A stretch of DNA of 64,000 bases from Lacimicrobium alkaliphilum (GTDB taxonomy: Bacteria; Pseudomonadota; Gammaproteobacteria; Enterobacterales; Alteromonadaceae), in NCBI RefSeq assembly GCF_001466725.1, contig NZ_CP013650.1, positions 496,001 to 560,000 of the forward strand. Direction: 5' to 3'. This document shows, piece after piece, positions 38,781 to 46,924 of this stretch. The notes beneath the pieces are model-generated. The model did not search any database and was not told where the DNA came from. It saw only the letters and a program-made list of their open reading frames with translations. The position numbers were made by a program, and so were the translations under genes. Positions within the stretch are counted from its first letter, which is position 1, and each line of letters opens with the position of its first letter.

Positions 38781-39751
38781 GCCGAAGCACAGAAAATACC
38801 CGGAATCAGATTCTCTTGTATCTTGCTAATGGCGGATTTTACTCCGGTGAAATGCTGGGGCGTAAGCTTGGTATATCCAGAGCTGCGGTTAGCAAACATA
38901 TTCAGTCGTTGTCGGAGCTTGGTCTTGATATTTATAGTGTGACAGGCAAGGGTTACAAGCTTGCGGGGAAACTCCAGTTACTGGATTCTCAACAGATCAA
39001 GATAGCCTGCAAAAGTCATAATGCCCCATTACAGATTTTAAGCGTGGTGGATTCCACCAATACCTACCTTAAACACTCCACCGAATTACATATAAATGGT
39101 GCAGCTTGTCTGGCAGAAGCGCAGACAGCAGGGCGCGGCAGACAGGGACGTAAATGGGTTTCACCCTTTGGGGCCAGTTTGTACTTATCCATGTACTGGG
39201 GTTTTCACGGTGGCTACCAGGCCCTGGGAGGCCTTAGTCTGGTGATTGGTGTTGCAGTTGTCAGGGCGTTGAAGGCGTTTGGCAATATTAGTGCACAATT
39301 GAAATGGCCTAATGATATCTATCTGAATGGTAAGAAGCTGGCTGGCATTCTGGTTGAGGCTGAGGGACAACTAGATGATATCAGCCACTGTTTTGTCGGG
39401 GTCGGCGTCAATATCAGACTGCCTGACAATCCGGCTGATGAAATCGATCAACCCTGGGCGGATCTCTACTCTGACTCAGACACTGAACCAGACAGGAACA
39501 GGCTGGCCTCTATACTGCTTGACCAGCTTTATAAAGCACTATGCCGGTTTGAGAATGAGGGGTTGGTTCCCTTTCTTGAAGAATGGCGTGACCACAATCT
39601 GTTTCAGGACAAATGGGTAACCTTGCTGTGCGGCCCTCAACAATTCAGTGGTCGATGTTGTGGCATAAATGAACAGGGGGCGCTATTGGTTGAAACAGAT
39701 AAAGGCAAGCAGGCCTTCTATGGAGGTGAAATCAGTGTCAGGCCCTACTAA
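38777..39751 (+). CDS. birA: Biotin ligase / biotin operon repressor BirA
   Basis: BirA attaches biotin to the acetyl-CoA carboxylase carrier protein and, in bifunctional forms, represses the bio operon. At 324 residues this is the bifunctional type: a winged-helix DNA-binding domain (about residues 10-62, GGFYSGEMLGRKLGISRAAVSKHIQSL) precedes the ligase domain with GRGRQGRKWVSPFGASLYLS, the biotinyl-AMP loop, and LKWPNDIYLNGKKLAGILVE. The C-terminal SH3-like domain is present. It overlaps both murB (4 bp) and coaX (17 bp), so the three are translationally linked. Confidence 0.96.
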   Translation: MSRSTENTRNQILLYLANGGFYSGEMLGRKLGISRAAVSKHIQSLSELGLDIYSVTGKGYKLAGKLQLLDSQQIKIACKSHNAPLQILSVVDSTNTYLKHSTELHINGAACLAEAQTAGRGRQGRKWVSPFGASLYLSMYWGFHGGYQALGGLSLVIGVAVVRALKAFGNISAQLKWPNDIYLNGKKLAGILVEAEGQLDDISHCFVGVGVNIRLPDNPADEIDQPWADLYSDSDTEPDRNRLASILLDQLYKALCRFENEGLVPFLEEWRDHNLFQDKWVTLLCGPQQFSGRCCGINEQGALLVETDKGKQAFYGGEISVRPY

Positions 39752-40490
39752 TGAGTACCTTTGTCTGGATATCGGTAATAGCAGAGTTAAATTTGCCATG
39801 GTGACGGCAAACGAGATCCTTTGCACGGGGAATCTCGATGACGACAACCATCTGCAGAAACTGCTGGAGCAATGTAAAGGAGTATACATTGCAGCTGTTG
39901 GGCAGCCAGAGCGGTTGACCAGGATCATGAAGACTATTAAAGCATCACACCGTCCCTGTCAGGAGTTGCATACCAGTGCGCAGGCTTTCGGGCTTCACTG
40001 CGCGTACTCTAACCCTGCAAAACTGGGATTAGATCGCTGGTTGGTGATGCTGGGGGCCCGCAGGCATTCCTCAAAGGCCTTTGCTGTACTTGATTTTGGA
40101 ACGGCGATTACCTGTGATTTTGTTGATCACAATGGTCAACATCATGGGGGCTGGATTTGTCCCGGAATCCAGATGATGCGCCAAAGCCTTATGCAGAAAA
40201 CGGCGCAGGTTACCGTTAATCAGCAACAGTGGTATCCGGGAAATATCGGCAAGGATACAGAAGAATGTGTGGATTCTGGTTGTCTGGCACTGGCAAAAGG
40301 CTTATTCGACAGGGCAGAGCAATGTCTTAAGAACCAGTTTTGTGACTATGAAATATTTGTCTGTGGGGGAGACAGTCACAGAGTTGTGCCTGATGTTACG
40401 CAAAGAATCTGCCATATGCCTGAACTTATTTTTTATGGAATGATGAATTTTATTGGTGAAAAACCACGATTTCAGGCTGAATTGCTGTGA
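39735..40490 (+). CDS. coaX: Type III pantothenate kinase
   Basis: CoaX phosphorylates pantothenate in the first step of coenzyme A synthesis. The 251-residue protein has the family motifs: LDIGNSRVKFAMV (phosphate 1), FGTAITCDFVD (phosphate 2) and GGWICPGIQMM. GTG at 39735 is chosen because GGAGG lies nine bases upstream and because it leaves the expected few residues before LDIGN; the longer frame from 39669 would add 22 residues translated from inside birA. In E. coli the equivalent position holds the unrelated type I kinase coaA, so the step is kept while the enzyme family differs. Confidence 0.93.
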   Translation: MSGPTNEYLCLDIGNSRVKFAMVTANEILCTGNLDDDNHLQKLLEQCKGVYIAAVGQPERLTRIMKTIKASHRPCQELHTSAQAFGLHCAYSNPAKLGLDRWLVMLGARRHSSKAFAVLDFGTAITCDFVDHNGQHHGGWICPGIQMMRQSLMQKTAQVTVNQQQWYPGNIGKDTEECVDSGCLALAKGLFDRAEQCLKNQFCDYEIFVCGGDSHRVVPDVTQRICHMPELIFYGMMNFIGEKPRFQAELL

Positions 40491-40557
40491 AAACAGCCTG
40501 TGTTGGGTGCAAATTAAGCAAACAGGCCAAAACCTTGGATTTTTTATAATTTTCCTA

Positions 40558-40590
40558 TTGCGCATGGCAAAACGATACTCTAGAATTCGC
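40558..40590 (+). promoter_or_regulatory. Promoter of the tRNA-tuf operon
   Basis: TTGCGC at 40558-40563, 17 bp spacer and TAGAAT at 40581-40586, followed by TCGCACCC. The GC-rich discriminator suits growth-rate and stringent control. Confidence 0.8.
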
Positions 40591-40606
40591 ACCCACTTGA
40601 TGCAGT

Positions 40607-40682
<76 letters not shown>

Positions 40683-40689
40683 TCAATCT

Positions 40690-40774
40690 GGAGGGGTTCC
40701 CGAGTGGCCAAAGGGATCAGACTGTAAATCTGACGGCTCAGCCTTCGCTGGTTCGAATCCAGCCCCCTCCACCA
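40690..40774 (+). tRNA. tyrU: tRNA-Tyr (GTA)
   Basis: 85 nt type-II tRNA with a long variable arm (ACGGCTCAGCCTTCGC region), anticodon GTA in ACTGTAAAT, CCA encoded. Confidence 0.97.
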
Positions 40775-40805
40775 TATTTTCAGGTATGAGCAGGAAGCTT
40801 GTATC

Positions 40806-40880
40806 AGTGAGAGGTTTGAGATTACTACCAGTTATACTGGTTCGAAGGGCTGAAGTCCGGAGTAATCCAAACCTTCACAG
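40806..40880 (+). other. Strongly folded spacer element between tRNA-Tyr and tRNA-Gly
   Basis: Left arm CAGTGAGAGGTTTGAGATTA (40807-40826 with CT) pairs with right arm TAATCCAAACCTTCACAG (40863-40880) over about 18 base pairs with two one-base bulges. Inside it lie a perfect hairpin ACCAGT-TAT-ACTGGT (40827-40841) and a second small hairpin GGGC-TGAA-GTCC, giving a three-way junction shape. It may be an RNase processing signal, a decayed tRNA-like element or a small RNA. Confidence 0.5.
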
Positions 40881-41066
<186 letters not shown>

Positions 41067-41074
41067 ATTACAGT

Positions 41075-41150
41075 GCTGATATAGCTCAGTTGGTAGAGCG
41101 CACCCTTGGTAAGGGTGAGGTCGGCAGTTCGAATCTGCCTATCAGCACCA
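41075..41150 (+). tRNA. thrT: tRNA-Thr (GGT)
   Basis: 76 nt cloverleaf, anticodon GGT in CTTGGTAAG, CCA encoded; 78 bp before tuf. Confidence 0.97.
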
Positions 41151-41228
41151 CTTCTCTCCCCAGCTCATTCTGCGTATAAGTAGCAATCTGCATATAAGTA
41201 GTTTAATCCAATCCACGCTGGGGGAAAA

Positions 41229-42413
41229 ATGGCAAAAGCAAAGTTTGAACGTACGAAGCCGCACGTAAACGTAGGTACTATCGGCCACGTTGACCACGGT
41301 AAAACGACACTGACAGCGGCAATCACGACTGTATTGGCAAAGACCTACGGTGGTAGTGCCCAGGCATTCGATCAAATCGATAACGCACCAGAAGAGAAAG
41401 CCCGTGGTATCACCATCGCGACGTCCCACGTAGAGTATGACACGCCAGCGCGTCACTACGCGCACGTAGACTGCCCGGGACACGCTGACTATGTTAAGAA
41501 CATGATCACGGGTGCGGCCCAGATGGACGGCGCGATACTGGTAGTAGCGGCGACAGATGGTCCTATGCCACAGACACGTGAGCACATTCTGCTGGGTCGT
41601 CAGGTAGGCGTGCCTTACATCATCGTATTCATGAACAAATGTGACATGGTAGATGATGAAGAGCTGCTGGAACTGGTAGAAATGGAAGTGCGTGAGTTGT
41701 TGTCAGCGTATGACTTCCCGGGCGATGACCTGCCGGTAATTCAGGGCTCAGCTCTGAAGGCGCTGGAAGGCGATGCCGAGTGGGAAAAGAAAATCATCGA
41801 GCTGGGTGAAGCGCTGGATACCTATATTCCGGAGCCAGAGCGTGACATTGACAAGCCGTTCCTGCTGCCAATCGAAGACGTATTCTCCATCTCAGGTCGT
41901 GGTACGGTAGTAACAGGTCGTGTAGAGCGCGGAATTGTAAACACCGGTGACGAAGTTGAGATTGTTGGTATGAAAGATACCACCAAGACCACGGTAACGG
42001 GTGTAGAAATGTTCCGTAAGCTGCTTGACGAAGGTCGTGCGGGTGAGAACATCGGTGCCCTGCTGCGTGGTACCAAGCGTGACGACGTAGAGCGTGGTCA
42101 GGTACTGGCCAAGCCTGGTTCAATTACTCCACACACCAAGTTTGAAGCCGAAGTCTACGTCCTGAGCAAAGACGAAGGTGGCCGTCATACGCCATTCTTC
42201 AAAGGCTATCGTCCTCAGTTCTACTTCCGTACTACTGACGTTACTGGTGCGGTAGAGCTGCCAGAAGGCGTAGAGATGGTCATGCCAGGCGACAACCTGA
42301 AATTCAAGGTTGAGCTGATTGCGCCGATTGCGATGGACGAAGGCTTGCGCTTCGCCATCCGTGAAGGTGGCCGTACAGTTGGTGCTGGTGTTGTTTCCAA
42401 GATTATCGATTAA
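41229..42413 (+). CDS. tufB: Elongation factor Tu, copy 1
   Basis: EF-Tu delivers aminoacyl-tRNA to the ribosome. The 394-residue protein equals the E. coli length. G-domain motifs are [11 protein letters not shown] (P-loop), DCPGHADYV, and NKCD; the C-terminal domains 2 and 3 include [13 protein letters not shown] and [16 protein letters not shown]. By position after thrU-tyrU-glyT-thrT it corresponds to tufB. The coding sequence shows no difference from the second copy at 58572, and identity starts exactly at the AUG region and continues about 100 bp beyond the stop. The kirromycin-contact residues appear standard for sensitive EF-Tu. Confidence 0.98.
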   Translation: MAKAKFERTKPHVNVGTIGHVDHGKTTLTAAITTVLAKTYGGSAQAFDQIDNAPEEKARGITIATSHVEYDTPARHYAHVDCPGHADYVKNMITGAAQMDGAILVVAATDGPMPQTREHILLGRQVGVPYIIVFMNKCDMVDDEELLELVEMEVRELLSAYDFPGDDLPVIQGSALKALEGDAEWEKKIIELGEALDTYIPEPERDIDKPFLLPIEDVFSISGRGTVVTGRVERGIVNTGDEVEIVGMKDTTKTTVTGVEMFRKLLDEGRAGENIGALLRGTKRDDVERGQVLAKPGSITPHTKFEAEVYVLSKDEGGRHTPFFKGYRPQFYFRTTDVTGAVELPEGVEMVMPGDNLKFKVELIAPIAMDEGLRFAIREGGRTVGAGVVSKIID

Positions 42414-42435
42414 TCCGGACACAAACTAACGCAAA

Positions 42436-42468
42436 CAAAAAAGGCCGCATTAATGCGGCCTTTTTTTA
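42436..42468 (+). terminator. Terminator of tuf copy 1
   Basis: AAAAAAGGCCGCA-TTAA-TGCGGCCTTTTTTT hairpin with T7 tail 23 bp after the tuf stop. Confidence 0.93.
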
Positions 42469-42508
42469 TGGCGCCAACAGTTCTTCCACCGAAACGGCGT
42501 TCCGTGAC

Positions 42509-42529
42509 AAAATCGCTCCTGGCGATTTT
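42509..42529. repeat. Short palindrome unit after tuf copy 1
   Basis: AAAATCGC-TCCTG-GCGATTTT, of the same design as the hairpin that opens the 157 bp repeats. The centre is reversed relative to the equivalent unit after tuf copy 2 at 59852. Confidence 0.6.
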
Positions 42530-42540
42530 TTATTACCTGC

Positions 42541-42771
42541 ACCCAAAAGAAAGCGCACTTCACCACAGAGGCACGAAGGGCACAGAAGTTTAAAGCCGTC
42601 TTGTCATCTCTGTGCTCTTCGTGCCTCTGTGGTTATATTAAACCTCTCAAAGACGCTGAGCTCGCAGAGAATTGAATAGTTAAACACTTATTTTCTGTTT
42701 CACTGTGATTTGTGGCGAGGTGGCTAACTCCTCGCCCCCCAATCATCTTCATTGGTAATATAACCCTGGCC
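42541..42771. repeat. Gene-free segment with a long inverted repeat
   Basis: Arms at 42562-42588 (ACCACAGAGGCACGAAGG onward) and 42608-42633 (CTTCGTGCCTCTGTGGT at its end) are nearly perfect inverse copies around a 20 bp centre. Elements of the type ACAGAGGCACnnAG are scattered in many gammaproteobacterial genomes. The rest, to the tRNA-Trp promoter, shows nothing recognisable. Confidence 0.65.
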
Positions 42772-42806
42772 TTGTATAACCGAAATCAAAAGGTATAATA
42801 CCGCAC
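42772..42806 (+). promoter_or_regulatory. Promoter of tRNA-Trp-secE-nusG
   Basis: TTGTAT at 42772-42777, 16 bp spacer and TATAAT at 42794-42799, followed by ACCGCACCC. Confidence 0.75.
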
Positions 42807-42872
42807 CCTTCTTATGCACGAATCCCTTTTCTAAGTTTTGAAATTGGATATGCTTGTATAAGTCGGGTAGTT

Positions 42873-42949
42873 AGGGGTGTAGTTCCAATTGGTAGAACAG
42901 CGGTCTCCAAAACCGACGGTTGGGGGTTCGAATCCCTCCACCCCTGCCA
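42873..42949 (+). tRNA. tRNA-Trp (CCA)
   Basis: 77 nt cloverleaf, AGGGGTGTAGTTCC at the 5' end, anticodon CCA in CTCCAAA, CCCCTGCCA at the 3' end. Placed before secE as in many gammaproteobacteria. Confidence 0.96.
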
Positions 42950-43150
42950 AAATATTTGGGCGTCTGAGTATTCAGGCGCTTTGCGTGCAGGAAGCATACA
43001 GGCAACGATATTATCAGCCTTAGGAAATTATCTAAGGTGCCACTGAGGTGGCAGGCTTTTTATCCCCAGGCAGAGGACGGCGCGGGCAAAGCCATCAGGA
43101 TCACACTTGGTATTGAGTGTGGTATCAAGTCCGTAGTTATAGGTAAGTTC

Positions 43151-43528
43151 ATGAGCGTCAATACAGAAAATACATCCAATGCAATGGATTCGGTCAAATG
43201 GGTGTTGGTTATCGGCCTTCTGGCTGCGGCCGTTGCAGGCAACTCTATTTATGAAGACCTCTCGGTACTGATACGCGCAGTATCTGTGGTGGTGTTGGTA
43301 GCCATAGCAGGCTTTATTGCAGCCACTACAGACAAGGGTTCCCGGTTCATTAATTTTGCCAAAGAATCCCGCATGGAAGTGCGCAAGGTCGTATGGCCGA
43401 CCAGGCAGGAAGCGACACAGACCACTCTGATTGTTTTGGCTGCTACCGCAATAATGGCACTGTTGCTATGGGGCCTTGATGGTATTCTGGTACGTTTGGT
43501 ATCACTGGTAACAGGGCTGGGAGTTTAA
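43151..43528 (+). CDS. secE: Protein translocase subunit SecE
   Basis: SecE clamps SecY in the inner-membrane translocon. The start is ATG 43151 ([17 protein letters not shown]), giving 125 residues with three membrane helices (about 16-34, 40-60 and 92-115), the long E. coli-type form; an upstream in-frame ATG at 43037 would add 38 unrelated residues. The conserved amphipathic segment [21 protein letters not shown] precedes the last helix. nusG starts two bases after the stop. Confidence 0.95.
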   Translation: MSVNTENTSNAMDSVKWVLVIGLLAAAVAGNSIYEDLSVLIRAVSVVVLVAIAGFIAATTDKGSRFINFAKESRMEVRKVVWPTRQEATQTTLIVLAATAIMALLLWGLDGILVRLVSLVTGLGV

Positions 43529-43529
43529 G

Positions 43530-44066
43530 ATGGCTGATAAGAGATGGTACGTGGTACAGGCTTTTTCCGGTTACGAAGGAAGAGTAAAGCAATCTCTGCA
43601 GGAGCATATCAAAATCCACGGTATGGAAGACTACTTTGGCGAGATACTTGTACCCACTGAAGAAGTGGTTGAAATGCGTGCCGGTCAGAAACGTAAAAGT
43701 GAGCGTAAGTTTTTCCCTGGCTATGTGCTGGTTGAAATGGAAATGAATGAAGACTCCTGGCATTTGGTTAAAAGTGTGCCCAGAGTGCTGGGCTTTATCG
43801 GTGGCAATGCAGATCGTCCTGCCCCAATCAGCAAGCGCGAAGCCGATGCCATTCTGAATCGTCTGCAGGAGTCAGTAGATAAGCCCAAGCCAAAAACACT
43901 GTTCGAACCGGGCGAAGTGGTTCGGGTTACCGATGGTCCGTTTGCCGACTTCAATGGTGTTGTGGAAGAGGTGGATTATGAGAAGAGCCGACTGAAGGTT
44001 TCTGTGCTTATCTTTGGTCGTTCCACCCCTGTGGATCTGGATTTTGGCCAGGTAGAGAAAGGTTAA
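43530..44066 (+). CDS. nusG: Transcription elongation factor NusG
   Basis: NusG links RNA polymerase with Rho or with the ribosome. The 178-residue protein has the N-terminal NGN domain ([35 protein letters not shown]) and the C-terminal KOW domain ([25 protein letters not shown]). Its position two bases after secE is the conserved secE-nusG operon. In combination with the rrn boxA sites in this window it would also take part in rRNA antitermination. Confidence 0.98.
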   Translation: MADKRWYVVQAFSGYEGRVKQSLQEHIKIHGMEDYFGEILVPTEEVVEMRAGQKRKSERKFFPGYVLVEMEMNEDSWHLVKSVPRVLGFIGGNADRPAPISKREADAILNRLQESVDKPKPKTLFEPGEVVRVTDGPFADFNGVVEEVDYEKSRLKVSVLIFGRSTPVDLDFGQVEKG

Positions 44067-44157
44067 AAGCGGACTCTTTTGTGAAAATGCGCGGCTCACC
44101 TGTTGCTGTATAAGATGACAGGGGAGCCGAAATAAGCGTGAAAGTCAAATTACGGGC

Positions 44158-44193
44158 TTGAACACTGGTGCAGATTAAAATATAATCCGCACC
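44158..44193 (+). promoter_or_regulatory. Promoter of the rplK operon
   Basis: TTGAAC at 44158-44163, 17 bp spacer, consensus TATAAT at 44181-44186, then CCGCACCC. Confidence 0.85.
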
Positions 44194-44204
44194 CTTTTTA
44201 AACA

Positions 44205-44252
44205 TGGGGAGCCGTTTGAGTAAGCATCCTCTAATGCTTACAAGGCGTTATA
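44205..44252 (+). promoter_or_regulatory. L1 autoregulatory site in the rplK leader
   Basis: GGGGAGCC followed, after a local hairpin TAAGCAT-CCTCTA-ATGCTTA, by AAGGCGTTAT-ACCC corresponds to the L1 mRNA target of E. coli (GGGAGCC, AAGGCGTTATTACCC), where L1 represses translation of L11 and L1. Confidence 0.75.
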
Positions 44253-44276
44253 CCCACATCAGAGGTTATTAAAAAG

Positions 44277-44705
44277 ATGGCTAAAAAAGTAAAAGGCTTG
44301 ATTAAGCTTCAGGTCGCTGCGGGTTCTGCCAACCCCAGTCCGCCGGTTGGTCCTGCACTGGGTCAGCATGGTGTCAATATCATGGAATTCTGTAAGGCAT
44401 TTAATGCCAAGACAGAGAGTCTGGATAAAGGCGCCCCGGTACCTGTTGTCATTACCGTATACGAAGACAGATCCTTCACCTTTGAGACCAAGACACCACC
44501 GGCCTCTTATCTGCTGAAGAAAGCGGCGGGTCTGAAAAGTGGTTCTGCACGTCCCAATACTGACAAAGTGGGCAAAGTGACTCGTGCACAGTTGGAAGAA
44601 ATCGCCAACATTAAAGAACCTGATCTTACAGCAGCTGATATGGATGCTGCGGTAAATACGATCGCAGGTTCTGCGCGTAGTATGGGCTTGGTAGTAGAGG
44701 ACTGA
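44277..44705 (+). CDS. rplK: 50S ribosomal protein L11
   Basis: L11 forms the GTPase-associated centre with 23S rRNA helices 43-44 and is needed for RelA activation. The 142-residue length matches E. coli. The proline-rich hinge [26 protein letters not shown] and the RNA-binding C-terminus [12 protein letters not shown] are intact, so thiostrepton-type binding residues appear standard. First gene of the rplKAJL-rpoBC cluster. Confidence 0.98.
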   Translation: MAKKVKGLIKLQVAAGSANPSPPVGPALGQHGVNIMEFCKAFNAKTESLDKGAPVPVVITVYEDRSFTFETKTPPASYLLKKAAGLKSGSARPNTDKVGKVTRAQLEEIANIKEPDLTAADMDAAVNTIAGSARSMGLVVED

Positions 44706-44708
44706 TAA

Positions 44709-45404
44709 ATGGCTAAATTAACCAAACGTATGCGCGCTATCCAGGAAAAAGTGGATGCGACTAAAGAATATGAAATCAATGAAGCCGTGGCTTTGTTGAA
44801 AGAGCTTGCTACCAGCAAGTTTGTTGAGAGCTTTGATGTGGCTATCAATCTGGGTGTTGACCCCCGTAAATCTGACCAGAATGTGCGCGGTGCGACTGTA
44901 CTGCCCCATGGTACTGGTAAAGATGTGCGTGTTGCGGTGTTTACTCAGGGCGCAAACGCTGATGCAGCCAAAGAAGCCGGTGCAGATATCGTCGGAATGG
45001 AAGATCTTGCAGAGCAGGTCAAGAAAGGCGAAATGCCTTTTGACGTTGTGATTGCATCTCCTGATGCTATGCGCGTTGTCGGTACTCTGGGTCAGATTCT
45101 CGGTCCCCGCGGCCTGATGCCAAACCCTAAGACTGGTACCGTAACACCTGATGTTGTCACGGCGGTTAAGAATGCCAAGGCAGGTCAGGTACGCTACCGC
45201 AACGACAAAAACGGTATCATTCATGCCAGCATTGGCAAAGTGAGCTTCGAGCCACAACAAATTAAAGAGAACCTGGAGTCGTTACTGGAAGCGCTGAGAA
45301 AGGCCAAGCCTTCAACTTCCAAAGGTTCTTATGTGAAGAAAGTCAGCCTGAGCACCACTATGGGTGCTGGTTTGGCAGTAGACCAGGCCAGTCTGGCCGG
45401 TTAA
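44709..45404 (+). CDS. rplA: 50S ribosomal protein L1
   Basis: L1 forms the mobile stalk that moves deacylated tRNA out of the E site and represses its own operon through the rplK leader site at 44205. The 231-residue protein has the two-domain fold; RNA contacts are in [21 protein letters not shown] and [14 protein letters not shown]. It starts three bases after rplK. Confidence 0.98.
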   Translation: MAKLTKRMRAIQEKVDATKEYEINEAVALLKELATSKFVESFDVAINLGVDPRKSDQNVRGATVLPHGTGKDVRVAVFTQGANADAAKEAGADIVGMEDLAEQVKKGEMPFDVVIASPDAMRVVGTLGQILGPRGLMPNPKTGTVTPDVVTAVKNAKAGQVRYRNDKNGIIHASIGKVSFEPQQIKENLESLLEALRKAKPSTSKGSYVKKVSLSTTMGAGLAVDQASLAG

Positions 45405-45450
45405 TTCATCACAGGCAGCCGGAACCTGTGTTCCGGCCTCTCTTAAGAAT

Positions 45451-45580
45451 ATGGGTTGGAGCTTCATTGGGAAGCTCCCGTCCAAGACCGCAGGCGCATT
45501 CTGTGCAGATGAACTAAGAGAGCATCTGCAAAAAAACAGAATGCTTAATCTATCAGCCTGCGCAGACGGTGATCTGACTC
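45451..45580 (+). promoter_or_regulatory. L10 leader (L10-L12 autoregulation)
   Basis: GGTTGGAGC, CTCCCGTC-AAGACCGCAGGCG and the closing CCTGCGCAGACGGTGA reproduce in order the E. coli rplJ leader bound by the L10(L12)4 complex. An extra long hairpin (GCATTCTGT-GCAGATG with CATCTGC-ACAGAATGC) sits in the loop between the two halves. Confidence 0.88.
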
Positions 45581-45684
45581 AGACTCTCTGGGAATAGCGA
45601 ACACCGTGGAGCGGTAAGGCATTGGGCCTTATCAATCTATAAACTCTGAGAAGGTAACTTCTCAGTAACTAAGAGGTGAACTCA

Positions 45685-46203
45685 GTGGCACTAGGTTTAG
45701 CAGCAAAAAAAGAGATCGTCGCTGAAGTCAGCGATGTAGCCTCTCGCGCTCTATCCGTCGCCGTCGCTGAATACCGCGGAATGGAAGTGGCCGATTTGAC
45801 GCAACTGCGTGTCAAGGCTCGTGAGCAAGGTATTTATCTGAAGGTTATTCGGAATACCCTTGCCAAGCGTGCCCTGGCAGACAGCAAGTTTGCTGATATT
45901 GATGACGCCCTTACCGGACCTTTGATTTATGGTTTTTCTCTGGATGCACCAGGTGGTGCAGCACGTCTTTTTAAAGACTACTCCAAAGATAACAAAAAAT
46001 TAAAAGTCATGGCACTTTCCATCGGTAGTGGTTTGCTGGGTCCGGAAAAACTGGATGCAGTGGCTTCTCTACCTACCCGCGACGAAGCTCTGGCAAAACT
46101 TCTTGCTACCTTCAAAGCACCGGTTGGCAAATTCGTTCAGACAATCAACGAAGTGCCTTCCAAGTTTGTGCGTGTATTGGCGGCAGTCAAAGACACCAAG
46201 TAA
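45685..46203 (+). CDS. rplJ: 50S ribosomal protein L10
   Basis: L10 anchors L7/L12 dimers at the stalk base and, with them, represses its own mRNA through the leader just upstream. The start is GTG at 45685 ([17 protein letters not shown]), behind AAGAGG at eight bases; the in-frame GTG at 45676 overlaps that site. This gives 172 residues, slightly longer than E. coli L10. Conserved segments include [11 protein letters not shown] and [12 protein letters not shown]. Confidence 0.97.
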   Translation: MALGLAAKKEIVAEVSDVASRALSVAVAEYRGMEVADLTQLRVKAREQGIYLKVIRNTLAKRALADSKFADIDDALTGPLIYGFSLDAPGGAARLFKDYSKDNKKLKVMALSIGSGLLGPEKLDAVASLPTRDEALAKLLATFKAPVGKFVQTINEVPSKFVRVLAAVKDTK

Positions 46204-46257
46204 TTTGGTGTGTTTGGTTATTTGAATTTTTAACATTAAACCCAGGAGTTTAGAGAA

Positions 46258-46635
46258 ATGGCTCTAACTAAAGACGATATTTTGAATGCAATCGCTGAAA
46301 TGCCAGTGATGGAATTGGTTGAACTGATCGAAGCCGCTGAAGAAAAATTCGGTGTTTCTGCTCAGGCTGCTGTTGCTGTTGCCGCTGGCCCAGCTGCAGG
46401 TGGCGAAGCTGCTGCAGAAGAGAAAACTGAATTTGACGTAGTACTGACTGAAGTTGGCGGAAACAAGGTTTCTGTTATCAAAGCAGTACGTGCTGCTACA
46501 GGTCTTGGCCTGAAAGAAGCGAAGGACGCTGTTGAAGCTGCTCCTAAAGCGATCAAAGAAGGCGTAAGCAAAGACGACGCTGAAGCACTGAAGAAAGAGC
46601 TTGAAGAAGCTGGTGCTAAAGTTGAGATCAAATAA
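46258..46635 (+). CDS. rplL: 50S ribosomal protein L7/L12
   Basis: L7/L12 is the multicopy stalk protein that recruits translation GTPases. The 125-residue protein has an N-terminal dimerisation domain ([26 protein letters not shown]), an alanine/glycine-rich hinge (about 40-57) and the C-terminal factor-binding domain with [21 protein letters not shown]. It is followed by a strong attenuator hairpin before rpoB. Confidence 0.98.
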   Translation: MALTKDDILNAIAEMPVMELVELIEAAEEKFGVSAQAAVAVAAGPAAGGEAAAEEKTEFDVVLTEVGGNKVSVIKAVRAATGLGLKEAKDAVEAAPKAIKEGVSKDDAEALKKELEEAGAKVEIK

Positions 46636-46671
46636 TCTGTCTTTTGACAGATTATTTGCCTGATATCAGGC

Positions 46672-46705
46672 AAAGGCTGGTGATCATTTGATCACCAGCC
46701 TTTTT
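46672..46705 (+). terminator. rplL-rpoB attenuator
   Basis: AAAGGCTGGTGATCA-TT-TGATCACCAGCC followed by TTTTT. In E. coli the corresponding site lets only part of the polymerases continue into rpoBC. Two further hairpins (ATAATCTGTC/GACAGATTAT and GCCTGATATCAGGC) precede it and may be processing sites. Confidence 0.85.
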
Positions 46706-46924
46706 GCGCTGTAGGATAGTGTACTTACACCGTTTGTTACCTATCCATAAAAAGGCGCACAGGAAACCTCTATTTCAAGATAACTTAGTCGTCAGTAATC
46801 GGGGCTGACTAAGGCGAAAGATAGAAAGCTCCTTAAAAACGGTGCTGGAAGTTTGTCTATTGCTCATCATGGTATGAGTGCAGTAAAGGCAAGTTGGGTC
46901 AAAAATCAGCAGGCTGAGGAACCC

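Noticed and set aside
41142..41585. Minus-strand frame opposite tuf copy 1, repeated opposite copy 2 at 58551-58928
   Set aside because: Its apparent conservation only reflects the identity of the two tuf genes.
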